A program made the translations under genes and the position numbers. Of a DNA stretch of 64,000 bases, positions 1-8,798 are shown one piece after another; the first letter of the stretch is position 1, and the number at the start of each line of letters is the position of its first letter. The notes beneath the pieces are model-generated. The model ran no database searches. It saw nothing but the letters and a program-made list of their open reading frames with translations, and had not been told where the DNA came from. The stretch covers positions 1 through 64,000 of the forward strand of contig JAJFHG010000029.1 in the NCBI GenBank assembly GCA_021775735.1, written 5' to 3'. This DNA is from Hyphomicrobiaceae bacterium (GTDB taxonomy: Bacteria; Pseudomonadota; Alphaproteobacteria; Rhizobiales; Hyphomicrobiaceae).

Positions 1-1
1 G

Positions 2-940
2 GTTGCAGATCCTTACCGTGTTGCCTGCATTATTGGTTCCGGAGCGGGAGGCCATATAACGATTGAGAAAGCGTATCGCGACCTGTTCATCGAAAAGAAA
101 AAAGCGACCCATCCTCTGACATTGCTACGCATTATCGGCTCGTCTGCGTCCGCTCACGTTGGCATTGAATTGGGCATCAAAGGGCCGACTTTTGCCACCT
201 GTTCAGCCTGTTCCACTGCGACGCATGCCATTGGTGTGGCTTATGACTACATTCGAAATGGTCTCGTCGATGTTGGTGTCGCTGGCGCCTCTGAGGCGGT
301 GGTGAACTACGGATCAATGCGCACCTGGCAGGCGATGCGGGTGTTGTCGCCTGAAGGTTGCTTCCCGTTTTCGAAAAAACGCAACGGTACTGCGTTGGCA
401 GAAGGTGCTGGCATTCTCGTACTGGAAGAATACGAGCACGCCAAGAAACGTGGTGCGAATATTCTAGCCGAGCTGGTTGGCTACGGCATGTCTTCGGACT
501 CTAAAGATATGGTCAATCCGGACGTCGAAGGGCCACGCTCTGCGATGCAGTTCGCGCTTGATGACGCCGGCCTGACGGCTGATAAAATCGATTATTTGAA
601 TGCCCATGGCACAGCCACGGCACTGAATGACGTTAATGAGACAAATGCCATCAAGATGGTTTTTGGCGATCACGCTCAAAAGCTTGCAATCTCATCGACC
701 AAATCAATGACGGGTCACTTGTTGGGCGCATGCGGTGGTGTTGAAGCCGTAACCTGCATCAAGGCCGCCGAAGAAGGTTGGATCCCGCCAACCATCAACC
801 TTGAGGAAGCCGACCCGAAATGTGACCTCGACTACGTGCCAAATGAGGGCCGCGACGCCGACATCAAATATACAATGTCGAATTCGTTTGCCTTTGGCGG
901 GTTAAACGCGGTGTTGGTATTTGGCCCGGCACCCACTTAG
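2..940 (+). CDS. beta-ketoacyl-ACP synthase, FabF-like (5' end cut off by window)
   Basis: Condensing enzyme of the FabF/KAS II type, which extends an acyl chain on ACP with malonyl-ACP. The frame is open from base 2, so the N-terminus lies outside the window; the TTG at 122 is internal. The catalytic triad is visible: the Cys in TCSACST near 194-214, the first His in NAHGTAT near 598-618, and the second His in TKSMTGHLLG near 700-729. The C-terminal SNSFAFGGLN signature is intact. It is a second FabF-like gene besides the one at 60939 and lacks fab neighbours here, so it may serve a specialised lipid such as a lipid A very-long-chain acyl group; that role is inference. Confidence 0.9.
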   Translation, partial: VADPYRVACIIGSGAGGHITIEKAYRDLFIEKKKATHPLTLLRIIGSSASAHVGIELGIKGPTFATCSACSTATHAIGVAYDYIRNGLVDVGVAGASEAVVNYGSMRTWQAMRVLSPEGCFPFSKKRNGTALAEGAGILVLEEYEHAKKRGANILAELVGYGMSSDSKDMVNPDVEGPRSAMQFALDDAGLTADKIDYLNAHGTATALNDVNETNAIKMVFGDHAQKLAISSTKSMTGHLLGACGGVEAVTCIKAAEEGWIPPTINLEEADPKCDLDYVPNEGRDADIKYTMSNSFAFGGLNAVLVFGPAPT

Positions 941-1091
941 GCATCATTTATATTGCTTTTTGAAGGCTTACACTTGAAGCGGACACATTACTTCCGTTAG
1001 TGAAGGTGAGCGTGCCTGTTTGTGCTGGACTGGCAGGCGCGCCACTATGCGACCGATTGCGATCGGTCGCATTGCCTGACGAGGCCGTGCC

Positions 1092-1544
1092 ATGCCGACT
1101 AATCTCATCAAACGACTTGACGGCACACCTGGCAAAGGCGCTGCTTCGGTCGGACTTGGTCGCGATGGCACAAAACGTCGTCAAATCACCCTGGAAGCAG
1201 GAGGCGTTGTGCTGAAACTGGCGCTCTATGATACGCCAACAGCCGCCCGCATTGCCCAAGCCCTTCCTCTGTTTGGTGTTTGCGAACCCTGGGGGGAGTG
1301 CCTTCACTTTAGGTTACCCATCGGGACCGGACGCGAACGTGGAGCACGTCTCAACGCCCAGCTTGGCGAAGTATACTACTGGATGGAAGAAGACCGCGTC
1401 CTGATCCCCTTTGGTCCGACGCCGATCTCGCGTGACACAGAAATTCGTTTGCCTCGGCCCTGCAACCCATGGGCAGAAGTGGTAGGTGATGTGACCCGCT
1501 TGCGGGCTGTTGTTCCCAGTGCCAAGGTGTCGCTCAAGGTGTAG
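1092..1544 (+). CDS. cyclophilin-like fold protein, first tandem copy
   Basis: A 150-residue protein of the cyclophilin-like family (Pfam PF04126 type, TM1367-like beta-barrel). Members are not proven prolyl isomerases and their function is unknown. The family core is visible: a short first strand (VVLKLALYDT), a W-G-E motif near residue 73, and the C-terminal block FGPTPIS followed by EIRL, PCN and WA. The first 30 residues are extra relative to the downstream paralogue and may be a loosely conserved leader. The next gene (1572) is a clear paralogue in the same frame after a single TAG stop. ATG start; no strong ribosome binding site seen. Confidence 0.75.
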   Translation: MPTNLIKRLDGTPGKGAASVGLGRDGTKRRQITLEAGGVVLKLALYDTPTAARIAQALPLFGVCEPWGECLHFRLPIGTGRERGARLNAQLGEVYYWMEEDRVLIPFGPTPISRDTEIRLPRPCNPWAEVVGDVTRLRAVVPSAKVSLKV

Positions 1545-1571
1545 CAAAAAAACCGTAAGTGGATCAGGCTG

Positions 1572-1955
1572 GTGCGGGACGTTCTTATTCAGGTTGGGAC
1601 AGTGTCCATCAAAGCGCGTCTACGTGAAACCGCAACGGCCGACAAAATCTGGCAGGCGTTGCCGCTCAATGCCGCGGCGCAAACCTGGGGTGAGGAAGTC
1701 TATTTTTTCACTTCCATTACAAGCGCCCGCGAAGCTGACGCGCGAGAGGTGGTTGAGGCTGGTGAGATTGCGTTCTGGCCAGAAGGCCAGGCCATCGCCA
1801 TTGGTTTTGGCCCAACCCCCATTTCCCACAATGATGAAATTCGATTGGCGAGCCCGTGTAACATCTGGGCGGACGCGGTGGATGATGTGCGGTCATTGCA
1901 CGGTGTGCTGGCTGGCACAGACATTGCCATTGTTCCAGTTCCGACCGGCGCTTAA
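1572..1955 (+). CDS. cyclophilin-like fold protein, second tandem copy
   Basis: A 127-residue paralogue of the preceding gene, sharing FGPTPIS, EIRL, PCN-WA and the following VDDV block (GDV in copy one), plus the WGEE motif. GTG start at 1572. The frame stays open back to the TAG at 1542-1544, leaving only nine codons between copies, so one stop codon separates two separate proteins from a two-domain fusion. Translation by coupling from the upstream gene is plausible, since no clear Shine-Dalgarno precedes the GTG. Biochemical role unknown; a small-ligand or peptide-binding barrel is the family expectation. Confidence 0.75.
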   Translation: MRDVLIQVGTVSIKARLRETATADKIWQALPLNAAAQTWGEEVYFFTSITSAREADAREVVEAGEIAFWPEGQAIAIGFGPTPISHNDEIRLASPCNIWADAVDDVRSLHGVLAGTDIAIVPVPTGA

Positions 1956-2025
1956 CATGGATTTTTGAAGACAGAGGTGCCGAAGCTTCACCCCCAAGCA
2001 GTCAGACCAACAGAAATCTCAACAT

Positions 2026-2805
2026 ATGACCCTGCCGATTTCGGTTTTCATCATCACGTTTAATGAGGCGCTTCGGATTGAGCGCACGATTAAAGCTGCC
2101 CAATCCTTTGCCGACCAGGTCGTTGTGGTCGATAGTGGGTCCAGCGACGATACGGTGGCCGTTGCCAAAGGGCTCGGCGCAGATGTGTTCCACCATGAAT
2201 TTGTTGGCTACGGACACCAAAAGCGGTTTGCAGAAGACCAATGCACGAGTGATTGGTTGTTTAATCTTGATGCCGACGAAGTCGTGACAGAGAACTTGGC
2301 TCGCGAGCTTGAACAGGTCTTTGCAACACCGCCTGAGAAACCGCTCGCCTTCCGCGTCAAAATTCACAACGTGTATCCAGGTGATGAAAAACCCCGATTA
2401 TGGGCCAACGACTACAATGTGGTGCGTCTCTACCATCGCGATGCGGGGCGTTATCGTGATCACTCAACCTATGACCGCGTGGAGCTCAATGATGGTATTG
2501 AAACGCGACAACTCGCCAATCCGGTCTATCATTTCTCGGTCGTGGATTGGCACCAGATGGTCGACAAGGGAAATCGCTTTTCAACGCATCATTTAGAGAA
2601 AGCAGAAAAGCGGAATCCACTTATATTAAAGCTGCGATTGCTTATCGAATTTCCCTGGTATTTTCTGAAAGATTATATTGGCCGCTTGCACATCACCGGC
2701 GGTTGGAAAGGCTTTGTTTTTTCACTCAACACTGCGTTTATGCGCACCTTACGCATCGCCAAGATGTTGGAAGTGATCGAACGTACGAAAATGACAAAGC
2801 CTTAA
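2026..2805 (+). CDS. family 2 glycosyltransferase, WaaE/KdtX-like (LPS core)
   Basis: A 259-residue GT-A glycosyltransferase. The N-terminal GT2 domain starts with SVFIITFNEA, then the DSGSSDDT nucleotide-binding loop (residues 36-43) and the DxD-like metal site LDADE (81-85). The second half, with YRDHSTYDRVEL and a W-Y-F-rich tail near residues 200-230, resembles the WaaE/KdtX subgroup that adds glucose to heptose of the LPS inner core. Acceptor and sugar cannot be read from sequence. It likely acts at the cytoplasmic face of the inner membrane. It starts 70 nt after the cyclophilin-like pair on the same strand; a functional link is not evident. Confidence 0.85.
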   Translation: MTLPISVFIITFNEALRIERTIKAAQSFADQVVVVDSGSSDDTVAVAKGLGADVFHHEFVGYGHQKRFAEDQCTSDWLFNLDADEVVTENLARELEQVFATPPEKPLAFRVKIHNVYPGDEKPRLWANDYNVVRLYHRDAGRYRDHSTYDRVELNDGIETRQLANPVYHFSVVDWHQMVDKGNRFSTHHLEKAEKRNPLILKLRLLIEFPWYFLKDYIGRLHITGGWKGFVFSLNTAFMRTLRIAKMLEVIERTKMTKP

Positions 2806-2990
2806 ATCGAATGCTTTGCAGTTAAGGGGAAGTCTGACGTTGCAATTGGATTGTGCGCCCTCTCACACCTTTTGCATTTGTCTTAACGTGCACACCATTT
2901 TGGCTCAATCTGTTGCCCATTACCTGATCGCAGCGGACTGATGGGCGGGCACTAACGGAATTGTAAGCGCCGTGGTTTAGCCTGCGCACC

Positions 2991-3596
2991 ATGAACACAT
3001 CTGCTGCACAAAAACCTGCTGGATTCGGCCGTCGTGGTCGAGCACCCTCAGTTGTCTCACGCAATCCAAACCAACCGCTTCGGACTGCGTCAACGTCGTC
3101 AACCGGCACCGCGAACGTAACCTTCGAAGCGCGCCACGCCGTTAAGTTCAACATAGTTGCGTTTGGGCTTTTGCTGGCTGGCGGTGGTGCAGTCAGGGAC
3201 CTCCTGGACCCGACGAAAGTTGGCGTTTTTGGTGTGCCAGTCAGTGACTTCAATCAGACGCTTGCGTGGATTGGTGCTGTCGGAATTTTGACCATCGCAC
3301 TTTACTGGCTCTATATGAGCCTTGCGCGTTCACCCGCAATAAGGATGACCACGAGTAGCATTACCGCGTATACGTTTTACGGCGTAAAAACTGTGAACTG
3401 GCTGGACGTTGATCGGATCTCGACGACAAATGACAAGCAATATGGTGTTGTTCTCGAGGTCTACGCCAAAAGTGAATCGCCGTTGAGGTTCATCTTCAAG
3501 AAGGGTTTTGCGATGCCCATCAGTTTGACGGACTCGACCTTGGAAGAGATCGTCGCTGCCATTAGGGTGCATCGCCCAGATTTAAACGTGGCGTGA
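2991..3596 (+). CDS. hypothetical membrane protein, PH-like cytoplasmic domain
   Basis: A 201-residue protein I do not recognise. The first ~45 residues are basic and Ser/Thr/Pro-rich, probably disordered. Two hydrophobic helices follow: about residues 53-70 (FNIVAFGLLLAGGG) and 86-110 (TLAWIGAVGILTIALYWLYM). The C-terminal ~85 residues alternate beta-like segments (MTTSSITAYTFYGVKTVNWLD, VVLEVYAK, RFIFKKG) and end in an amphipathic helix (LEEIVAAIRVHRP). That order is typical of bacterial pleckstrin-homology-like domains. Isolated on its strand with no operon partner. The PH-like reading is inference. Confidence 0.65.
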   Translation: MNTSAAQKPAGFGRRGRAPSVVSRNPNQPLRTASTSSTGTANVTFEARHAVKFNIVAFGLLLAGGGAVRDLLDPTKVGVFGVPVSDFNQTLAWIGAVGILTIALYWLYMSLARSPAIRMTTSSITAYTFYGVKTVNWLDVDRISTTNDKQYGVVLEVYAKSESPLRFIFKKGFAMPISLTDSTLEEIVAAIRVHRPDLNVA

Positions 3597-3620
3597 TTAA
3601 ACGTTGCGACGTGGCAGTGA

Positions 3621-4052
3621 CTACTCTTTCAGTGCATCCCCTTTGATCATCACGGCGCGACCTTCAACGGCAGTGCCGCTAGTTGGACTAAAGCGCACGA
3701 ATTTGCCTTCGCGCTGAAAGCGCCAGCAGCCTTCTTTTTTGTGTCCCGTTTCAAATTGCCGGCACTGATGACCCTCGTCATTCATCCACCAGCGCCCAAC
3801 CATGATTTTTCCACCCCATTCCGGCTTGAGGCGTAAGCGCAGGCTGCCATCAGCGCCATAGTGGGCGACCCAGTCATAAGGTGGTGTTGGATCTTTTACT
3901 TTGCCATTGCCTGCTAAGCTATTTCCGGCAAGGAGGAACTTAATCTCTGCTGCCGACATCGCCACGGGCTCGGGACTGTCAGCCAGGCCGGGCATGTGAC
4001 CCAGAGTTAGGGTCGTTAAGATCAAGGCGACGTGTGTCCAGGACCAGCGCAT
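3621..4052 (-). CDS. hypothetical secreted protein with Cys pair
   Basis: A 143-residue protein with an N-terminal signal peptide (hydrophobic stretch VALILTTLTLGHM, probable cleavage near GLA-DS at residue 25), so likely periplasmic. The mature part contains many Trp residues (DWVAHYG, EWGGKIMVGRWWMND) and two Cys (HQC and GCWRF) that could form a disulfide. It resembles small secreted alphaproteobacterial proteins with a dehydrin-like GDGSLR/GRW/CW pattern, but I cannot name a family. Convergent with the preceding membrane protein (24-nt gap). Confidence 0.65.
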   Translation of the reverse strand: MRWSWTHVALILTTLTLGHMPGLADSPEPVAMSAAEIKFLLAGNSLAGNGKVKDPTPPYDWVAHYGADGSLRLRLKPEWGGKIMVGRWWMNDEGHQCRQFETGHKKEGCWRFQREGKFVRFSPTSGTAVEGRAVMIKGDALKE

Positions 4053-4162
4053 CGTTGTTGCGACCTCTCACAAGTGTTTTGTTGCCTAAGCAGTTTATCA
4101 CGCCTGATGGACGTGCCACAGCGATGGTCGGTTCAAATTTTTCAGAATGAGAAGACCGGTCA

Positions 4163-4202
4163 AAACAAAAAAAAAGACCTGTAATGCGTCACACGAAGTG
4201 TG
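4163..4202 (-). terminator. possible terminator downstream of tRNA-Ile2
   Basis: Just 3' of the minus-strand tRNA is a 5-bp hairpin (CACAC/GTGTG, loop GAA on the plus strand, 4190-4202) and, about 14 nt further, a run of nine A on the plus strand (4167-4175), read as nine U in the transcript. The gap between stem and U-tract makes this an imperfect intrinsic terminator. Confidence 0.35.
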
Positions 4203-4278
4203 TGGTGGGCCCGGGAGGACTCGAACCTCCAACCAGACGGTTATGAGCCGCCGGCTCTAACCATTGAGCTACGGGCCC
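4203..4278 (-). tRNA. tRNA-Ile2(CAT), lysidine type
   Basis: 76 nt including an encoded CCA. The acceptor stem GGGCCCG pairs with CGGGCCC, followed by D arm TAGCTCAATGGTTAGAGC, anticodon stem-loop with loop CTCATAA (anticodon CAT) and T arm GGAGGTTCGAGTCCTCC. CAT would formally read Met, but the overall sequence matches the minor tRNA-Ile pattern in which C34 is changed to lysidine by TilS to read AUA; initiator and elongator tRNA-Met look different. The Ile2 assignment is by resemblance. Confidence 0.88.
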
Positions 4279-4407
4279 TTGTCGCCATTGCTTTGAGGGC
4301 GGCGCACTCTATCGCAAAGACGATGGTAATCAAGTTAGAATGGGTCGCGCCCTTTTTTGGGCTGAAATGCCCGGCATGGACAGGCAAACACTTGTGGAGG
4401 TTCCAAG

Positions 4408-5148
4408 ATGACATATGCACACCAAACGACTCGCAGCCTGAGGGCGGCGCTGATGGTGGCGGTGGGCGTTGTGAGCACGCTCCCTCACGTGGTGTCATCG
4501 CCAGCTTGGGCAGAGGAGAAGACAATGTCACGCACCATTACGGTTTCAGCTTCGGGTCGGGTTTCAGCCGAGCCGGACCGGGTGCGTTTGCAAGCTGGAT
4601 TGACAACAGAGGCTGATACAGCGCGCAAAGCTTTGACAGACAACAATCGGGTGATGCGGGAATTGATACAGGAGCTTGAGCGCGAAGGTATTGCCGAACA
4701 GGATGTGCAAACGTCAAATTTCAATGTGTCGCCGCGCTATTCGCGCCCGGAACGCGGCGGTACGGCGCGCATCAATGGATATCAGGTGTCAAACCAGGTG
4801 AGTGTCACCGTGCGTGAAATTGATCGTGCTGGTGATATTCTCGATACGCTTGTGCGCCTTGGTGCCAATCAAATGTCAGGCATGTCGTTTGAGGTCAGTG
4901 ACGCAGATGAACTCAAAGACCGCGCACGTGAAAAAGCGATGAAAGCCGCCCGGAGGCGTGCTGATTTGTTGGCGCGTGCAGCAGGTGCTGAGGTCGGCGA
5001 CGTGATTGGGATCGCTGAGGATGCACCCATGCACAGCCCGCGTCCGGTCGCAATGCGCCGCGCCGCAATGGCAGAAAGCTCTGTCCCCATTGCAGCCGGG
5101 TCGCAGGAGTTGGTTGCCCGTGTGACCGTGACCTGGAAATTGAAGTAA
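4408..5148 (+). CDS. SIMPL domain-containing periplasmic protein
   Basis: A 246-residue protein of the SIMPL/DUF541 family (YggE-like). The first ~36 residues form a signal peptide (RAALMVAVGVVSTL, cleavage near AWA-EE). The mature protein opens with ITVSASGRVSAEPDRVRL, the family's characteristic N-terminal strand, continues with the helix DNNRVMRELIQELEREGI, then NFNVSPRY, YQVSNQVSVTV and a basic C-terminal helix. A good GGAGG ribosome binding site lies at 4395-4399, 8 nt before the ATG. SIMPL proteins bind or oligomerise at the envelope and have been tied to oxidative stress tolerance in E. coli; the exact role is unclear. Confidence 0.9.
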   Translation: MTYAHQTTRSLRAALMVAVGVVSTLPHVVSSPAWAEEKTMSRTITVSASGRVSAEPDRVRLQAGLTTEADTARKALTDNNRVMRELIQELEREGIAEQDVQTSNFNVSPRYSRPERGGTARINGYQVSNQVSVTVREIDRAGDILDTLVRLGANQMSGMSFEVSDADELKDRAREKAMKAARRRADLLARAAGAEVGDVIGIAEDAPMHSPRPVAMRRAAMAESSVPIAAGSQELVARVTVTWKLK

Positions 5149-5227
5149 CAAATGGACTGAATTTGAGAGACGACGCGTTACGCTGGGCTGCTTTGGCGGG
5201 CGCCAAACTGCACACGCAAGGCGTGCG

Positions 5228-6148
5228 CTAGGTCGCGCTGAGGTCGATGATTTCCACCTGCACGGGGTCCTTGGCACCTGGCTGTAAGGACCAATCCTCG
5301 AAGTTGCGCATTTCGCCGCTGTCACGCAGGCGCTTCAGTTGATCAAGATCAATGTCGGCGACGACCCAGCCCGGTTCGTTGAGGTTGCCCTTAGCAATAA
5401 TGCCAGTTTCTGAGATCGTATGTTCAGCCGGGACATAGATGCCAGCGGCGCCCGCATTGTGATCAATGGCGGGTGACCATAGCGCGTCACCGACAGTTGC
5501 GCTTTGGACCGCAGCAATTGAGTTTTCCAGTGCCCGTGCAAGCGCGCCCGTTTTGACACGATTATAACCGGAGATGCGATCTGTGCATGACGGAACCAAC
5601 AGACAATCCGCCCCCTGGGTTGCTGCCGCGCGGGCAATCAGTGGAAACTCAACATCATAGCAAATCACAATCGCAAACGTGGCAAGTGGCGTCTTGAACA
5701 CCTTCAACTGATCTCCAGGTGAAATACCCCAGTCACGTTCAAATGGCGTCATCATGAGCTTTTGTTGCTCGCCGATCAGACCCTGAGGTGTGATCAGTTG
5801 CGCTGCATTGACATACCGACCGTCGTTGGTTTGCACTGGCCCGGAGCCGGTCACCAGATGGACGCCAAACTCAGCGGCTAAAGCGACCTGGATTTCGGTG
5901 CGTGCGCCTGCACCTTCTGCAACTTTGTGCAAGCTGTATTTCAGGTCGCTTGCAACAGATGTGCCGAAGGTTGCCGCGAGTTCAAGAGCTGCATACTCAG
6001 GAAACAGAAGGAGGTCAGCCCCAGTTGCAGCCCCGTCGCGCACCCAGCGACGCATTTTATCTTCCCATTCTGCGAAAGAAGAGAGTTCATCAAAAGGGTA
6101 TTGTGCGGCTGCTACCTTGAAACCAGCATTCAGCGGTGTGTCGGCCAT
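5228..6148 (-). CDS. carbon-nitrogen hydrolase (nitrilase superfamily amidohydrolase)
   Basis: A 306-residue cytosolic enzyme with the nitrilase triad: Glu51 (LLFPEYAALE), Lys130 (GEQQKLMMTPFERD) and Cys163 (VICYDVEFPL). Substrate unknown; the family hydrolyses amides or nitriles. I chose ATG at 6148; the frame extends to a TTG at 6157 that would overlap the stop of the upstream GNAT gene. The adjacent acetyltransferase matters: elsewhere GNAT and this kind of hydrolase occur as one fused polypeptide, so the two probably act together. Last gene of a minus-strand group starting at yjbQ. Confidence 0.9.
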   Translation of the reverse strand: MADTPLNAGFKVAAAQYPFDELSSFAEWEDKMRRWVRDGAATGADLLLFPEYAALELAATFGTSVASDLKYSLHKVAEGAGARTEIQVALAAEFGVHLVTGSGPVQTNDGRYVNAAQLITPQGLIGEQQKLMMTPFERDWGISPGDQLKVFKTPLATFAIVICYDVEFPLIARAAATQGADCLLVPSCTDRISGYNRVKTGALARALENSIAAVQSATVGDALWSPAIDHNAGAAGIYVPAEHTISETGIIAKGNLNEPGWVVADIDLDQLKRLRDSGEMRNFEDWSLQPGAKDPVQVEIIDLSAT

Positions 6149-6153
6149 CACGA

Positions 6154-6744
6154 TCAAAGGGCCTTCATCCAGAATTGCATCTTGTGATCGGAGTCTTTTG
6201 GCTCACCAACATCCTTCCAAGGGTAGGTCGCAATCAATCCGTCCACCGGTTGATAGCCGCGCTTGGTCCAAAAAGAATCAAGGGCGCGGTAGTCTTTTGG
6301 TTTCATCGGGTGATCGTCAGGTCGGATGACGCGACAGAATGTTGAATGGGTGAAGCCACCGAGTTTCAATCCATGGGCTTCGCGTTGATCAAAGAAAGCG
6401 TGGCCAAGGCCTTTGCCGCGATACCTCTTCAGCAGAACGGATTCACTGCAATAGAAGATGTCTTCGAGCTGATACCCGGCAGCACGAAAGGGGGCTCCAA
6501 ACTCCTCGGCATGTTCAGTCATCGGAGCAGCGGTGGCCGCACCAATGACATTTTCACCATCGCGCGCAATGACACAAACAGCTCCTTCTGCCGCTGAAAA
6601 TTTGGCGAGGTACTCTTTCTCATACGCAATCGAGCCATCATACATGTAAGGCCATTCACGAAAAACGGTCATACGCAACAAGGCAAGGTCATCCAGATGG
6701 GGAATGAATTGTGAACCTGTGAACGCGGTCACGGTAATGGTCAT
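6154..6744 (-). CDS. GNAT family N-acetyltransferase
   Basis: A 196-residue acetyl-CoA-dependent acyltransferase. The GNAT core appears as CVIARDGENVIGAATA (strands 2-3), the acetyl-CoA pyrophosphate loop KRYRGKGLGHAFFDQRE (R-x-x-G-x-G type, about residues 104-120) and a C-terminal segment DSFWTKRGYQP, typical of the family's last helix and strand. Acceptor substrate unknown. Its TGA stop abuts the start of the carbon-nitrogen hydrolase, implying translational coupling. Confidence 0.88.
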   Translation of the reverse strand: MTITVTAFTGSQFIPHLDDLALLRMTVFREWPYMYDGSIAYEKEYLAKFSAAEGAVCVIARDGENVIGAATAAPMTEHAEEFGAPFRAAGYQLEDIFYCSESVLLKRYRGKGLGHAFFDQREAHGLKLGGFTHSTFCRVIRPDDHPMKPKDYRALDSFWTKRGYQPVDGLIATYPWKDVGEPKDSDHKMQFWMKAL

Positions 6745-6797
6745 GAAGAGGGGCCTTCGTTTCTATCACACCGTTAAGGTGGCACATGAACGCGACG

Positions 6798-7232
6798 CTA
6801 TGTGCTTGAAACCTGCAAAATCCAGTCGGTGAGATTGTAGTATGTTGTGACGCGGGATATTTTCCCGTCCCGAATGGCGAAGAATGTTCCACCAGGCAAG
6901 GTGTAGGTCTGTCCTTTGGCATCCGGCAGACCTTCGTCAGTCACGAGATACGTACCCTCAACATTAAATTCAGCTGCCGCGCGCTCACCGGTTCGTGAAA
7001 CGGTGACAACAATATCGTTCAACTTTTCCTTGTAGTGATGGCTCATGCGGGCGTTAAATGCGCGAAATTTCTCGATACCGATACGCCGTTCGCCTTGGTT
7101 AACATCATGTATGACATCGTCTGATAAGAGCGCCAGCATGGCATCGCTATCACCAGCGTTAAATGCTTCATAATAGCGTCGGATAAGGGCGGCGGCCGCC
7201 ACGCGGGTATTACTTTCTGTTTGAGCGTTCAT
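6798..7232 (-). CDS. NTF2-like / ketosteroid isomerase-related protein
   Basis: A 144-residue SnoaL/NTF2-like protein. The opening helix (RRYYEAFNAGDSDAMLALLSDD), the strand VIHDVNQGERRIGIEKF, the AAAEFNVEGTYLV strand and the closing YTLPGGTFFAIRDGKI block fit the subgroup annotated as ketosteroid isomerase-related. Function unproven; the fold forms a small hydrophobic pocket. The frame is open to a GTG at 7292, but the extra 20 residues look unlike the family, so I start at ATG 7232. Between yjbQ and the GNAT gene on the same strand. Confidence 0.85.
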   Translation of the reverse strand: MNAQTESNTRVAAAALIRRYYEAFNAGDSDAMLALLSDDVIHDVNQGERRIGIEKFRAFNARMSHHYKEKLNDIVVTVSRTGERAAAEFNVEGTYLVTDEGLPDAKGQTYTLPGGTFFAIRDGKISRVTTYYNLTDWILQVSST

Positions 7233-7321
7233 GTTGAATTTGATCCAATTGCAAATGCGTTTGCGCGGTTGTGTACCAGCCGGTGAGTTCACCTGTCACG
7301 CTCAAATTGGTCACCATTTCG

Positions 7322-7741
7322 TTAGGTCCCCGTGACCTGCAGGATGATTTGACGCTTGTGTGGCGCCTGGCGGTGTTCGAACAGGTAAATCCCTTGCCAT
7401 GTCCCAAGCGTTGGGGCGCCTTCAACGATAGGAATTGTCAGCGACGTGGCGGTCAGAGCGCTTTTGACATGAGCAGGCATATCATCAGGGCCTTCCGCGG
7501 TATGACAAAACAGAGGGTCGCCATCTGGCACGAGCCGTTTAAAAAAGGCCTGAAGATCGCGCTGTACGTCCGGGTCGGCATTCTCCTGGATTACCAGAGA
7601 AGCCGAGGTATGACGGCAATAAACGGTCAAAACACCATTCAGTACGCCAACATCTCGAACAAAAGTCACAGCTCTATCAGTGATTTCATAGAGTCCAGGG
7701 CCTTGCGTGGGGCAGGTGAGTTGGTGGCTTTGATTGTGCAT
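7322..7741 (-). CDS. YjbQ family protein (UPF0047)
   Basis: A 139-residue member of the YjbQ/UPF0047 family, reported to have weak thiamine-phosphate synthase activity in E. coli but with no firm physiological role. Family hallmarks are present in order: RHTSASLVIQENADPDV (residues about 43-59), HTAEGPDDMPAHVK with the conserved His, and GTWQGIYLFEHR near the C-terminus. Length is normal. First gene of a minus-strand group (yjbQ, NTF2-like, GNAT, hydrolase); divergent from trhO 100 bp away. Confidence 0.92.
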   Translation of the reverse strand: MHNQSHQLTCPTQGPGLYEITDRAVTFVRDVGVLNGVLTVYCRHTSASLVIQENADPDVQRDLQAFFKRLVPDGDPLFCHTAEGPDDMPAHVKSALTATSLTIPIVEGAPTLGTWQGIYLFEHRQAPHKRQIILQVTGT

Positions 7742-7841
7742 CAGGCTTCAGCGCGTTAGATTTTCAGCCGCTTTCGGGCTGCGTACTTTTGACCGCAAGC
7801 CGGTCTCTTGCAAGTCGTTTCGCGTCGGAGTATGGCGGGGT

Positions 7842-8794
<953 letters not shown>

Positions 8795-8798
<4 letters not shown>

